Below are positions 34,924-43,794 of a stretch of DNA of 64,000 bases, piece by piece. The notes below the pieces were generated by a model. That model did no database searches, had not been told where the DNA came from, and saw only the letters and a list, made by a program, of their open reading frames with translations. The first letter of the stretch is position 1; every line of letters starts with the position of its first letter. The position numbers were made by a program, and so were the translations under genes. Origin of the DNA: Candidatus Latescibacterota bacterium (GTDB lineage: Bacteria; Latescibacterota; UBA2968; UBA8231); the NCBI GenBank assembly GCA_022827835.1, contig JAJEIO010000061.1:242750-306749 (forward strand), written 5' to 3'.

Positions 34924-35727
34924 TTATTTGTTGAACCATCGGGCCAAGTTGCCCCCTTTTACCAGCGCCCGTTCGGCCTCTCCATAATCTGATAGATGTG
35001 CATCGACGATTGCTGGCGTGCCGCTGCCCCAGACTATGCGCTTCGGCCCAAAGGCTTCGATCACGCGCCGCGTAAAGGGCTTGGCGCTTTCGTACAGTGG
35101 CGCGTCTTGGGCGAAGTGGCCGAAGCCAGAGAGCTTCATATAAACTTCGGCGTCAGCATAGCTCAGATCCAGTATGTCGGCGTACTCGACTGCGCTACCT
35201 AGATGTGGCTCGGCCAAGTGGTCGATCATCGCCACGGTCTGGGGAATGTCGCGCAGAACTTGGGCGACTTGGGCACCGTAACTAGGCTCAATGTGCAATT
35301 CGACGACCAAGCCCAGTTCCACCGCCTTTTCCCACAGGGCGCGCACCCCTTTGTCGTTGAAGCTGTGGAAATACAGGTCCCTGTCTCGGTACGCATGAAA
35401 GCGCGTGGCGATGATCTTGGGCTCGCGAGCGACTAGGTCGGCCAGCTTTTGGGGCGCGTCTGGATCTTTGGGATAAAACAGCGATGTGCCCCGCAGTCGC
35501 TCCGGCTCGCGCTTTAGGCATTCGAGTATCAGCCGGTGGTCGTCCCCATACGGCTCGGGATGGACGACGACGGCCCGGTCGATTCCCTCGTCGTCTAGGC
35601 GCTGCAAATAGGCTCCCAATGGGTCGGGGGGATGCACGGAAACATCCGGTTGGTAGGTTGCCTTGGGATGCAAGGGATAGCGCTGGGTATCGGGGCTGAA
35701 GATGTGGGCATTCCACTCGACGATCAT
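34924..35727 (-). CDS. Amidohydrolase family protein (PF04909 type)
   Basis: The 267-residue product has AHIFSPDTQRYP early, where family members often have the HxH pair, so the first metal site seems degraded to AHIF. It keeps VVELHIEPSYG (about 137-147), TVAMIDHLAEPH (about 163-174), EVYMKLSGFGHF and RIVWGSGTPAI (about 228-238, GSG-TP where GSDxP is usual). Metal ligands are therefore partly changed and activity is uncertain; relatives are 2-pyrone-4,6-dicarboxylate lactonase-like hydrolases. The ATG at 35727 has GGAGACA upstream. It is followed at 10 bp by PhyH. Confidence 0.75.
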   Translation of the reverse strand: MIVEWNAHIFSPDTQRYPLHPKATYQPDVSVHPPDPLGAYLQRLDDEGIDRAVVVHPEPYGDDHRLILECLKREPERLRGTSLFYPKDPDAPQKLADLVAREPKIIATRFHAYRDRDLYFHSFNDKGVRALWEKAVELGLVVELHIEPSYGAQVAQVLRDIPQTVAMIDHLAEPHLGSAVEYADILDLSYADAEVYMKLSGFGHFAQDAPLYESAKPFTRRVIEAFGPKRIVWGSGTPAIVDAHLSDYGEAERALVKGGNLARWFNK

Positions 35728-35799
35728 CGGGCTGTCTCCTCGTGCAGAGCAAGAGTACCACGCCGGTCTGCGACTGTCAAACGGCTCTGCCGCAGCACC

Positions 35800-35828
35800 T
35801 TGACAATACAGTTGGGGAATTCTATTTT
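35800..35828 (+). promoter_or_regulatory. Promoter of the tRNA-Glu gene
   Basis: TTGACA (35800-35805) and TATTTT (35823-35828) are 17 bp apart, ending 33 bp before the mature tRNA. Confidence 0.7.
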
Positions 35829-35861
35829 TTGAAGCTGTTAGGCTGAAAACAAACTTTAGTT

Positions 35862-35937
35862 GGCCCGTTCGTCTAGAGGCCTAGGACGCCGGCCTCTCAC
35901 GCCGGTAACACGGGTTCGAATCCCGTACGGGCTACCA
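35862..35937 (+). tRNA. tRNA-Glu (anticodon CUC)
   Basis: This 76-base gene folds into a full cloverleaf. The acceptor stem GGCCCGT pairs with ACGGGCT (a G-U pair closes the end) and CCA is encoded. The D arm begins TCGTCTAGAGG. The anticodon stem CCGGC/GCCGG encloses the loop CTCTCAC, so the anticodon is CTC and reads GAG. The T arm carries GGTTCGAATCC. A terminator follows at 35945. Confidence 0.95.
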
Positions 35938-35944
35938 ATTATTA

Positions 35945-35982
35945 AACCCCAGGTTGGTTACAACAACCTGGGGTTTTCTTTT
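35945..35982 (+). terminator. Intrinsic terminator of tRNA-Glu
   Basis: AACCCCAGGTTG (35945-35956) pairs perfectly with CAACCTGGGGTT (35964-35975) around GTTACAA, followed by TTCTTTT. Confidence 0.9.
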
Positions 35983-36014
35983 GGCCAATCCGCCTTGTCT
36001 TATCCGATTCTAGC

Positions 36015-36422
36015 TCAACATCCACATTTGATTTCGGTCCCGGGCTGTGCCCCGTCACCGGCGGTAGCGTAGCCGTCGCGCTTCCACCAGTCGAGTCCGC
36101 CGATTAGTTCGCGCACCTGAAAGCCCAGCGTCAGTAGTTTTAGCGCCGTCTTGGTTGAGGCGTTGCAGCCGATGCCGTCGCAGTAGCAGACATAGAGTTT
36201 TGATTTGTCGAGCGACGCAGTGGAATTGAAGCAGATTTCCCGGTGGGGCAGGTTGAGTGCGCCCGGAATGTGCTCTTGGGCATACGCCTCTGCCGAGCGG
36301 CCATCGACGACGGTGATGGGTTCGTTCTCACCCAACGCTACGTAGAGATCCCACGAATCCATTTCATAAGAGAGTTTGCGTTGGTAGTGGTTCATTTGGT
36401 CAATGGACACAGTTTTCTCCAT
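36015..36422 (-). CDS. Rhodanese-like domain protein
   Basis: The 135-residue protein is a single rhodanese domain: ITVVDGRSAEAYAQEHIPGA (about 36-55, the DxR...HIPGA pattern) and an active-site loop YCDGIGCNASTKTALKL with candidate Cys at the CxxxxC positions (about 79-95). Rhodaneses pass sulfane sulfur to thiol acceptors. The C-terminus ends in CGC. It is transcribed alone near the tRNA and the beta-propeller gene. Confidence 0.85.
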   Translation of the reverse strand: MEKTVSIDQMNHYQRKLSYEMDSWDLYVALGENEPITVVDGRSAEAYAQEHIPGALNLPHREICFNSTASLDKSKLYVCYCDGIGCNASTKTALKLLTLGFQVRELIGGLDWWKRDGYATAGDGAQPGTEIKCGC

Positions 36423-36471
36423 TGTTGAAGTGTCAGCGTTTTGTGGAATTATCGAAGTTATTACCTAAAAG

Positions 36472-37857
36472 CTACGAACACCAATAGGCGTACAGGCGGG
36501 CGTTGTGCAGTGCGAAACGCAGGCGGACCGGCTGTTCTCGCAAGGCGCTCAAATCCCGGTCGTCGCGCCAGCGCACGGGCATGGCGACTCCGTCCTCGGC
36601 GATGGCGACGCAGTCTTGGGCCGTGTGACCGGGAATGGGGTGCCCTTCCTCGTCGAGCAATTCGACGGTTAGCTGGCCGTAATCTGCTTTGACGTTTACT
36701 TGCAATTCGTCCCCGGCCAACGCAAAGGGCCGGGTCGTTATCCGCCCGCCGTCAAAACTGGCGTTGAGTGACGCGAAACCGTCGAGGCGCAGCATGGCCA
36801 AGCCAATGCCCATCGTCCCCGGGTCCTGATCGGCCGCAATCGGTGGGTCGAATTCGCGCGGGATCTTGGCGTGCCGCCGTGCCGTGCCTCGGTAGTAGAT
36901 ATAGAGCTTGTCGCCCACGGCAATGGGCGGCGCACCGCTGAGCATTAGCTGGAACCGATCCCACTCGCCCACTGCGCCCAAACCCACCAGTGGCTCTCCC
37001 GGCACGCGCTGCCAGCGCTCCCCATCGCGGCTGCACAAGAGCCGCAGGACTTGGGTCTGTTGGCGCGGGCGTTTGTCGAAGTGGGTCAGGATGCCCAAGT
37101 AGTGAGCGCCGTAGTTGAAGCCGGTGTTGTTGTAGAGGGCTTCTTCTTCGTTGAGCGGTGCCAAGAAGGGTCGCGGCGGCGACCAGTGGACGAAGTCCTC
37201 GCTCATACTCATCAGCCGCTCGGGCACGCCGCGCAAAAAGGCCACGTAGCGCCGACGCTCGGTATCGACCATCAGGGACTGTGCATCTCCGACCGGCCCC
37301 AAGTCGCCGGTGCCGGGCCGCGGATGATAGCGGAAAATCGGGTCCGGTGAATGCGACCAGTTGATTCCGTCCGGCGAAGTGGCGCTGTAAATGCCCGAGC
37401 GCGGGCCGTCCCAGTCGTAGCTAGACCAGCCGATGGCCTTGTAGCGGCGGGTGGGATCTGGGTCGAGGGGGTCCTTGAGCATGGTCTCCCAGTGGTCCTG
37501 TCCCTCGTGGTGGGTCGCGGGGATGACGATGTTGTTGTCCTTGGAGCCGAGGGCTTCGTGGATCCCGAGGGAGGGGCGCTCCCAGTGGATTCCGTCCGGC
37601 GACAGCGCGAGGCATTGCACGTGTTCGCACTCTGGCGCATAGTGGCCGGCCATGTACCACGCCTTGAAAATTTGTTCCTCTGCGTCGAAGATCACCGCTG
37701 CGGTCATGCCGCTGTGCTGTTCCCACGGCGCTTCCTGTTTGAGCACGGGATGCGTGCCGTACTTCTCCGCTTGGTGGAAGACTCGTACTACGTTTTCTTG
37801 GCGCTCGACGTCGTCCATATCGACGAAGAGGCGCTTGCGGTGGTCGAGTGAGTTCAT
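36472..37857 (-). CDS. Glycoside-hydrolase-like five-bladed beta-propeller protein (GH32/43 type)
   Basis: The 461-residue product is built from propeller blades: AVIFDAEEQIFKAWYMAG (about 54-71), LSPDGIHWERPSLGIHEA, YKAIGWSSYDWDG, GDLGPVGDAQSLMVDTERRR (about 187-206) and YIYYRGTARRH. This pattern is common to GH32/GH43-like glycosidases of Planctomycetes and related environmental bacteria. Catalytic acidic residues are not certain. No signal peptide, so cytoplasmic. PhyH and SDR genes lie upstream on the same strand. Confidence 0.75.
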   Translation of the reverse strand: MNSLDHRKRLFVDMDDVERQENVVRVFHQAEKYGTHPVLKQEAPWEQHSGMTAAVIFDAEEQIFKAWYMAGHYAPECEHVQCLALSPDGIHWERPSLGIHEALGSKDNNIVIPATHHEGQDHWETMLKDPLDPDPTRRYKAIGWSSYDWDGPRSGIYSATSPDGINWSHSPDPIFRYHPRPGTGDLGPVGDAQSLMVDTERRRYVAFLRGVPERLMSMSEDFVHWSPPRPFLAPLNEEEALYNNTGFNYGAHYLGILTHFDKRPRQQTQVLRLLCSRDGERWQRVPGEPLVGLGAVGEWDRFQLMLSGAPPIAVGDKLYIYYRGTARRHAKIPREFDPPIAADQDPGTMGIGLAMLRLDGFASLNASFDGGRITTRPFALAGDELQVNVKADYGQLTVELLDEEGHPIPGHTAQDCVAIAEDGVAMPVRWRDDRDLSALREQPVRLRFALHNARLYAYWCS

Positions 37858-37961
37858 TGGCGTTCCCTATAGCATCCTACATCCGCAGATGGACGCAGAA
37901 TAGTAGAAACAAGGCGATCTACCGCTCGAATCGTTCAAATCTTCCCGGATTGCGATATATG

Positions 37962-38696
37962 CTAAGTCCGCATGCCCGACTGCGACTCGAAGCCCAGCAA
38001 GCGCTTCAAGGTCGGCGTCGCCCGCGCGACGACTTCGGGGCGCGCTAGCTTGAACTGGTCTTGCTGCGGCTTCATAAACGAGCGGCAGAAGAATCCCAAC
38101 AGAATCATCCGATCCTGCTCGGTGTGGTTGGCGCCGCTGCCGTGCCACGTCGCGCCGTGGAAGACGACGATATCGCCTTTGCGGACGTCTAGCTGGATGA
38201 CGTCGTCGTACTCTTTTTCTGGGTCGGGGGCGTACCCGCGTTTGTAGCTGCCCGGCACGATATGCGTGGCCCCGTTTTCAGGCGCGAAGTCGTCGAGCAC
38301 GTAGATGGTATTGGCGCAAAGGGGAATGGGTGGCGGCGGCTGGGGAAAGCTGCCGAGTGGAAAATCGATGTGCAGGCGGCCGGCTGGCGCACCCGGGCCG
38401 ATGTGATTGACGGTGAAGCTGCTCAAGATGCAGTTGTCGCCTAGCAGGTACTCCTGGAGCGCCAGCACCTGTGGGAGCTGGATCATCTCCTCGTAAATGC
38501 GGCCCTTGTTGACTAGGTTCCACACTCGCTGCGCGCAGCCGTCGAGATATACATGCTCTCCTCCAGCGGCCCGCTCCTGTGTTATCAGTTCAGCCGAGCG
38601 ATCGCGCAGGGCGTTGGCCTGGTCCGGGGTCAACGCCTCTTTGAGCACTGCGTACCCGTATTCGTCGATATGGGCTTTGGCGTCGTCGATGGTCAT
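37962..38696 (-). CDS. Phytanoyl-CoA dioxygenase (PhyH) family protein, canonical HxD
   Basis: The 244-residue product has a complete iron site: HID at His109-Asp111 in GRLHIDFPLG, and His175 in GATWHGSGAN; Arg186 may hold 2-oxoglutarate. The core ENGATHIVPGSYKRG (about 140-154) fits PhyH. It should be an Fe(II)/2-oxoglutarate oxygenase; substrate unknown. The SDR gene is 11 bp upstream on the same strand, suggesting hydroxylation and oxidation in one pathway. Confidence 0.9.
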   Translation of the reverse strand: MTIDDAKAHIDEYGYAVLKEALTPDQANALRDRSAELITQERAAGGEHVYLDGCAQRVWNLVNKGRIYEEMIQLPQVLALQEYLLGDNCILSSFTVNHIGPGAPAGRLHIDFPLGSFPQPPPPIPLCANTIYVLDDFAPENGATHIVPGSYKRGYAPDPEKEYDDVIQLDVRKGDIVVFHGATWHGSGANHTEQDRMILLGFFCRSFMKPQQDQFKLARPEVVARATPTLKRLLGFESQSGMRT

Positions 38697-38707
38697 GGTG
38701 GTCGCTG

Positions 38708-39463
38708 CTAACCTCGCCCGACAAACGGCATTTTCGTCGCCATGATGGTCATAAACAGCACATTAGTGTCCAGCGGCAACTCGGACATTTGCACTACGGC
38801 GCGGGCCACGTGTTCGACGTCAAAGCGCGGCTCGACGAGCTTGGAGCCATCGGCCTGTGGCACGCCTTCGTTCATCCGCTGCGTCATATCGGTCGCCGTG
38901 TTGCCAATGTCGATCTGGCCGCAGGCGATGTCGTATTTGCGCCCGTCGAGCGAGGTCGATTTGGTGAGTCCGGTAATGGCGTGTTTGGTGGCGGTATAAG
39001 GAGCGGAATTGGGACGCGGAGCCGCGGCTGAAACAGAGCCGTTGTTGATGATTCGCCCGCCGCGCGGGTCTTGATCCTTCATAATGCGGAAGGCCGCTTG
39101 GGTGCAGAGGAAGGAGCCCGTCAGGTTGACGGCGACGACCTTCTGCCATTGTTCGTATTCGAGGTCTTCCAACAGCACGGCTGGCGCTCCGGCCCCGGCG
39201 TTGTTGAACAGCACGTCGAGCCGGCCAAAGTGCTCGGCGACTTGGGCAAAGAGTGCGTCAACGGCTTGGGGATCGCCGACGTCGGTGGGCACCGGCAACA
39301 TGCGGGCATCCGTTCCCGCCAGCGCGGCCGTTTCCTCTAAGGCATCTTGACGCCGTCCGGCTAGAGCAACTCCATAGCCAGCCTCGGCCAATGCCAAGGC
39401 GCTGTAACGGCCGATGCCGCTGCCGGCGCCCGTGACGAGGGCGACTTTTGCATGTGCTTCCAT
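38708..39463 (-). CDS. Short-chain dehydrogenase/reductase (SDR)
   Basis: The 251-residue protein is a classical SDR: TGAGSGIGRYSA (about 11-22), LFNNAGAG (about 86-93), catalytic Ser near GSVSAAAPRP and YTATK (about 156-160). It likely oxidises a hydroxyl group with NAD(P). GGAG lies before the ATG. It precedes PhyH (11 bp) and follows malate synthase (30 bp) on the same strand. Confidence 0.9.
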   Translation of the reverse strand: MEAHAKVALVTGAGSGIGRYSALALAEAGYGVALAGRRQDALEETAALAGTDARMLPVPTDVGDPQAVDALFAQVAEHFGRLDVLFNNAGAGAPAVLLEDLEYEQWQKVVAVNLTGSFLCTQAAFRIMKDQDPRGGRIINNGSVSAAAPRPNSAPYTATKHAITGLTKSTSLDGRKYDIACGQIDIGNTATDMTQRMNEGVPQADGSKLVEPRFDVEHVARAVVQMSELPLDTNVLFMTIMATKMPFVGRG

Positions 39464-39493
39464 TTGTCCTCTCCTGAAAATTGAGTGGTGGTT

Positions 39494-41683
39494 CTAGGTG
39501 GTTTGTCGGGCGGTCTTTACTTCGCGACGCCGCTTGTGCAATACGTTTTCCGTATATCCGTTTGGTTCGGTGCGACCGTTGAATACTAGGTCCAGCGCCG
39601 CTTGGAATTCGACGCTGGCGTCGAGGTCGGCGGCCATGGGGCAGTACGCTGGGTCGCCGCTGTTTTGCGCATCGACCACGGCCGCCATGCGCGCAAAGGT
39701 CGCTCGCACCTGCTCCTCGTTAGTGATGTTGTGGTGCAGCCAGTTGGCGATGTGTTGGCTGGAAATTCGCAAGGTGGCGCGGTCTTCCATCAGGCCGATG
39801 TGATTGATGTCCGGTACCTTGGAGCAGCCAATGCCTTGGCCGACCCAGCGCACCACGTAGCCCAAAATCCCCTGGGCGTTGTTGTCTAGCTCTTGCTGAA
39901 TCTCCTCGGGGCTGAGCTGGCGATCGAGGATCGGAGGGCTGAGAATCGCGCCGAGCGAGGCTCGCTCTCGTCCAGCTAGCTGGTCGAGGCGCTCGAAGAC
40001 ATCGACTTGGTGGTAGTGCAGCGCGTGCAGGGTGGCCGCTGTCGGCGAGGGCACCCAAGCGGTCGTCGCCCCGGCTTGGGGGTGGCCTATCTTGGTTTCT
40101 ACCATCTCGCGCATTAGCTCGGGCATGGTCCACATTCCCTTGCCGATCTGGGCTCTTCCTACCAAGCCGGTGGCGATGCCGACGTCCACATTCCAGTCCT
40201 CATAAGCACTGAGCCAAGGTTGCTCTTTGATTTCCATCTTGGGCAACATGGGGCCTAGCTCCATGCTGGTGTGGATCTCGTCTCCAGTCCGGTCGAGAAA
40301 GCCGGTGTTGATGAAGACGACGCGCTCGGCGGCGCAGCGGATGCACTCGCTGAGATTGACCGTGGTGCGGCGCTCTTCGTCCATGATGCCGATTTTTAGC
40401 GTATTGCGCGCCAGTCCTAGCGCCTCCTCCACTCGCGTAAAAAGCTCGACGGTCGCTGCTACTTCGTCCGGTCCGTGCTGTTTGGGCTTCACCACATAGA
40501 CGCTGCCGGTCTTGCTGTTGCGGTAGCGGCCGCGGCCCTTGAGGTCGTGGATTGCCGCTAAGCTGATGACCATGGCGTCGAGAAAGCCCTCGGGGATTTC
40601 CGCGCCGTCGGCAGTGGTCACCGCATCGGTGTACATGTGGATGCCGACGTGGCGCACGAGCAATAAGCTGCGTCCGGGTAGCGTCAAAGTGTGGCCATTG
40701 GGGGTGGTAAATGTGCGGTCGGCGCGCAGGCGGCGCGTCAGGGGTTGCCCGTCCTTGACAAAGGTCGCCTCCAGCGTGCCCTGCATCAGGCCGTTCCAGT
40801 TGCCATAGACGAGGGTCTTGTCCTCGGCATCGACCGCGGTCACGGAGTCTTCGCAATCTTGGATGGTGGTAATGGCCGCTTCTAAGAGCACGTCTTTGAC
40901 GCCGGCGCGGTGGGTGCGTCCAATGGGATGGGTGTGGTCGATTTGGATTTCGATGTGCAATCCGTTGTGGCGGAGCAAGACGCTGCTTAGCTGCTCGCCC
41001 TCGCATCCATAGCCGACGAATTGTCCGGCGTCTTTGAGGCCGACTTCGTCGCCGCTTGCGAGGCGGGCGCGCAGGGTTTGTCCGTCGGCGTCCTCGCGTA
41101 GGAAGAACTCCTCCACCTCCCGGTACGCGCCCTGTTGGATGCCTGCGACCGCGTCGAGAAACACCTCGCTGCGCGCGATGACTTGGGCACCGCGCTCGGC
41201 GTCGTACTCGCCTGTCGGGACGCGGCCCTCTATTACATCAGTGCCGTACAGGGCGTCGTACAAGCTGCCCCAGCGCGCATTTGCCGCGTTGAGCGCGTAG
41301 CGCGCATTGTCAACTGGGACGACTAGCTGAGGACCGGCTAGGGAGGCGATTTCCGGGTCGGTGTTTTCCGTGCGAATCCGCTGTGCGTCGCCCGTGGGCA
41401 GCAAGTAGCCGATCTCTTCGAGAAAGGCTCGGTAAGCTGTGGGATCTAACGGCTCGCCGCGCCGCTGTTGGTGATAGGCGTCGATCTGGGCCTGCAAGGC
41501 GTCGCGCCGCTGAAGTAGCTGTCGATTCTTAGGCTCCAAGTCTTGGACGATTTTCTCCAGCGCCGCCCAAAAGTGATCGACATCCACGTCCGTCCCGGGC
41601 GCAATCTGCTCGGCGACGAGGGCGTAGAGCCGCTGGTCGATGTGCAATCCACCGCTGGTTATTTTTCTTGCTGATTCGGCCAT
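39494..41683 (-). CDS. glcB: Malate synthase G
   Basis: The 729-residue length and sequence fit malate synthase G, which condenses glyoxylate and acetyl-CoA to malate in the glyoxylate cycle. Recognisable parts are the N-terminal helical clasp (about 1-90), LDVPVDNARYALNAANARWG-type sequence near residue 124, the catalytic barrel with THRAGVKDVLLEAAITTIQD and CEDSVTAVDAEDK (about 258-290), and the C-terminal plug ending in EVKTARQTT. GGAG stands before ATG 41683. No isocitrate lyase is in the window. It may supply the carbon outflow of 2-oxoglutarate or glyoxylate-producing PhyH reactions, but that link is inference. Confidence 0.95.
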   Translation of the reverse strand: MAESARKITSGGLHIDQRLYALVAEQIAPGTDVDVDHFWAALEKIVQDLEPKNRQLLQRRDALQAQIDAYHQQRRGEPLDPTAYRAFLEEIGYLLPTGDAQRIRTENTDPEIASLAGPQLVVPVDNARYALNAANARWGSLYDALYGTDVIEGRVPTGEYDAERGAQVIARSEVFLDAVAGIQQGAYREVEEFFLREDADGQTLRARLASGDEVGLKDAGQFVGYGCEGEQLSSVLLRHNGLHIEIQIDHTHPIGRTHRAGVKDVLLEAAITTIQDCEDSVTAVDAEDKTLVYGNWNGLMQGTLEATFVKDGQPLTRRLRADRTFTTPNGHTLTLPGRSLLLVRHVGIHMYTDAVTTADGAEIPEGFLDAMVISLAAIHDLKGRGRYRNSKTGSVYVVKPKQHGPDEVAATVELFTRVEEALGLARNTLKIGIMDEERRTTVNLSECIRCAAERVVFINTGFLDRTGDEIHTSMELGPMLPKMEIKEQPWLSAYEDWNVDVGIATGLVGRAQIGKGMWTMPELMREMVETKIGHPQAGATTAWVPSPTAATLHALHYHQVDVFERLDQLAGRERASLGAILSPPILDRQLSPEEIQQELDNNAQGILGYVVRWVGQGIGCSKVPDINHIGLMEDRATLRISSQHIANWLHHNITNEEQVRATFARMAAVVDAQNSGDPAYCPMAADLDASVEFQAALDLVFNGRTEPNGYTENVLHKRRREVKTARQTT

Positions 41684-41814
41684 GATGTGCTCCGTTTAAT
41701 TTTGCCGAGCAAGAGTATAACCATTTATGGCGCGGGCGACCTATGGACAGGATGGACGGGATTTGGATAGCTTGTAGGCGCTAGCGCATGACAACACTAC
41801 CGCAGGAGGCGACC

Positions 41815-42726
41815 ATGCACTACGACCCATGCCAACGCACCTTTGACTGCGAGCCGACGCTCACCGACTCCGAGGTCCTCGAATTCTGCCGCGAGGGCCA
41901 TCTCTTGCTCAAAGGCGTCGTGTCCGACGAGATCAACCAGCGCACCTGTGCTTGGATCGACGGCGATATTCCCGCCAACCCGAGCTACATCCCCGATGGC
42001 CTGACCGAGGCCGACCTCGACCGCATTCGCTTTACCCACGAGCCGACCTCCATCTTCTTGGAGGACTGGTTCATCGAGCACGTCCTGCTCAATCCCCAAT
42101 TAGCCGGTGCCATGCGCTCGCTTTTAGGCCCCAACGTCGGCCTGCCGATCTTGGCCAGCCACCACCGGGCCGAATGCCCAATGGAAGCCCAAGGCTGGCA
42201 CCAAGACGCCGATCATATCTATGGCCCGGAGCTGCGCTTTTTGGAGGTCTTCTACTTTCCGCAGGACACGCCCGTGGAGCTGGGACCGACTGAGTTGGTG
42301 CCTGGCTCGCATATCCAACCTGGTAACCGCGACAGGGAAGAAGGGGGCGTGTTTTGCGACGGCCCGGCTGGCACCATTGGAATTCACCATCAGAGCATCA
42401 TGCACCGCCGCGGCGAGTCCACCGCCAAGGGTCTGCGCCGGATGCTCAAGTACAATTACTGGCGCACGGCACCTCCCCAGCGCGATTGGATCGTCGAGGA
42501 GGACTTTGATTTCCAGAGGGCGTATTACGGCGGGCACGGCACGGCGCGCTACTACGCCCACATGTTCTATTGGCTCTGCGGCAAGGGCGATCAGTTCCGC
42601 ATCATCGGCGGCCAGGCTTGGCCTTGGCAGTCCGAAAACCAAATCGGACCGCCGTATGGCTTTGACGCCAAGGAAGGCTATCAGCCCAATTGGCGGCGGG
42701 ACAATCCGGATGGGTATGCGCGTTGA
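41815..42726 (+). CDS. Phytanoyl-CoA dioxygenase (PhyH) family protein, canonical HxD
   Basis: The start is ATG 41815, 6 bp after AGGAGG (41803-41808); an ATG at 41788 lacks a ribosome site. The 303-residue product has HQD at His129-Asp131 in QGWHQDADHIYG, then LGPTELVPGSHIQPGN and HQSIMHRRGESTAKG with the distal His. It is a probable Fe(II)/2-oxoglutarate dioxygenase. A long aromatic C-terminal tail (YGFDAKEGYQPNWRRD) is present. It is divergent from malate synthase. Confidence 0.9.
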   Translation: MHYDPCQRTFDCEPTLTDSEVLEFCREGHLLLKGVVSDEINQRTCAWIDGDIPANPSYIPDGLTEADLDRIRFTHEPTSIFLEDWFIEHVLLNPQLAGAMRSLLGPNVGLPILASHHRAECPMEAQGWHQDADHIYGPELRFLEVFYFPQDTPVELGPTELVPGSHIQPGNRDREEGGVFCDGPAGTIGIHHQSIMHRRGESTAKGLRRMLKYNYWRTAPPQRDWIVEEDFDFQRAYYGGHGTARYYAHMFYWLCGKGDQFRIIGGQAWPWQSENQIGPPYGFDAKEGYQPNWRRDNPDGYAR

Positions 42727-43104
42727 TTAGAGGGGTTCGACCTTCTCTTCAAGCCACGAGTTCAATTCGGTAAATCGGAAAGAACTAGTTTCGAACATCC
42801 GCATGAAGAAGGCATATGCCTCATCGTTGTCGCAGTTGATGAAGTGGCCGTTCATGCGCAGAAAGGTGTCGGCGACGAAAAAGGCAACCCGCTTATTGCC
42901 GTCCACGAATGCGTGATTGTTGGCAAGGCTTTCCATGAGCGCGGCCGCTTCTTGGATGAGTCCGTCGTAGTATCCAAGCTGGGGGCGCATGAGCGCGGAG
43001 GCGAGAGCGCCTTCATCGAGGATGCCTAGTGAGCCGCCAAAGGCACTAACCAGGTCGTTGTGCATGGCGATGACTTCCTCGATGGTTGGGAAGTCATGGG
43101 TCAT
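42727..43104 (-). CDS. doc: Death-on-curing (Doc/Fic family) toxin
   Basis: The 125-residue product has the Fic-family active loop HAFVDGNKRVAF (about 64-75, HxFxDGNKR as in Doc), which in P1 Doc phosphorylates EF-Tu. Length matches Doc-type toxins. It is the downstream gene of the pair and overlaps the antitoxin by 4 bp, so synthesis is coupled. Confidence 0.9.
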   Translation of the reverse strand: MTHDFPTIEEVIAMHNDLVSAFGGSLGILDEGALASALMRPQLGYYDGLIQEAAALMESLANNHAFVDGNKRVAFFVADTFLRMNGHFINCDNDEAYAFFMRMFETSSFRFTELNSWLEEKVEPL

Positions 43105-43328
43105 TTGGCCAACAATTCACCTAGGCGACGATTTTTCTCGACGCTGGCCTGGAAATGGGCCATAACCGAAGCACGAAGCTTGCCTTGAGCACGGTTTTCA
43201 ATGTATTCCCGCATAGCCTCTTCCAGCACTGCTTGAAAATGACGACCTTCCTTGCGGGCGATTTCGCGCACTGCGGCCAGCAACTCCGGCGAAGCCTGAC
43301 TGGAGAATTTCTCTCGTAGCACAGCCAT
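43101..43328 (-). CDS. Antitoxin of the Doc pair (ribbon-helix-helix-like)
   Basis: The 75-residue product (FSSQASPELLAAVREIARKE; FQAVLEEAMREYIENRAQGK) has the helix pattern of small ribbon-helix-helix antitoxins. ATG 43328 is preferred to the adjoining GTG 43331. The A/T-rich upstream region contains a dyad and TTGACA (43373-43390). It would bind Doc and its own promoter; assignment rests on gene order. Confidence 0.75.
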   Translation of the reverse strand: MAVLREKFSSQASPELLAAVREIARKEGRHFQAVLEEAMREYIENRAQGKLRASVMAHFQASVEKNRRLGELLAK

Positions 43329-43372
43329 CACGTATACCCCCTTTCATATCGTTCCATATTGTGAAATCAAGG

Positions 43373-43390
43373 TGTCAAGAAATATCTTGA
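43373..43390 (-). promoter_or_regulatory. -35-like element with dyad upstream of the Doc operon
   Basis: TTGACA on the minus strand (43378-43373) overlaps a perfect TCAAGA-N4-TCTTGA dyad (43375-43390), a candidate operator; no convincing -10 at the right spacing is seen. Confidence 0.4.
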
Positions 43391-43444
43391 TAAAAATGGG
43401 TAGAAAGTGTCGCGGCCGCAAGGAAGCAAAGCGGTCGCACTGAA

Positions 43445-43511
43445 GCGCCCGAAAGCGTCTTTCACTCTCGAATCGCGATATGCAATTCCCGCAACTGCTC
43501 GGGCGACACCT
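43445..43511 (-). repeat. Left boundary repeat: displaced aspS 3' tail
   Basis: On the minus strand this piece encodes the last 14 residues of an AspRS (SPEQLRELHIAIRE) followed by its stop and 17 bp of 3' flank. The intact aspS ends SSEQLRELHIAVRE. Six mismatches, all on the coding side, show it is an allele rather than a recent copy. Confidence 0.85.
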
Positions 43512-43632
43512 TACCGACATTTCGGTTTGCTAGTTGTTTTGAGCAAGCCAATGGCTTACCGTTTGGTCCAGGAGCTAGAAGACCAGGTCTTGCGTTGAGC
43601 GGTCAGGCTGAAAGTATTCGATGGAGGAGAAA

Positions 43633-43785
43633 ATGAGTAAAATCGGCAGCGAGATTATAGACGGGTTGCACGATGCACTGCAATATGCAGAAGGTGAGAC
43701 GGAGAACAACAAAGAGCATCACGTATTAATACCTGAGCGCGTCGATGTTCGGGATGTGCGTCAACGGCTCAATAACCAACAATAG
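43633..43785 (+). pseudogene. Truncated HigA-like antitoxin (N-terminal 50 residues)
   Basis: GGAGGAGA at 43623-43630 precedes ATG 43633. The 50-residue product starts MSKIGSEIIDGLHDALQYAE, continues HHVLIPERVDVRDVRQRL, the usual N-terminal arm of XRE/HigA-type antitoxins, and stops just where the helix-turn-helix should begin (LNNQQ-stop). No toxin partner is seen. The 120 bp before it (43512-43632) hold no recognisable gene. Confidence 0.6.
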
Positions 43786-43794
43786 TAATGTCGC

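Noticed and set aside
43407..43598. 63-codon plus-strand ORF at the left island edge
   Set aside because: It reads through the displaced aspS tail on the wrong strand; the resemblance to aspS in the other orientation explains the sequence.
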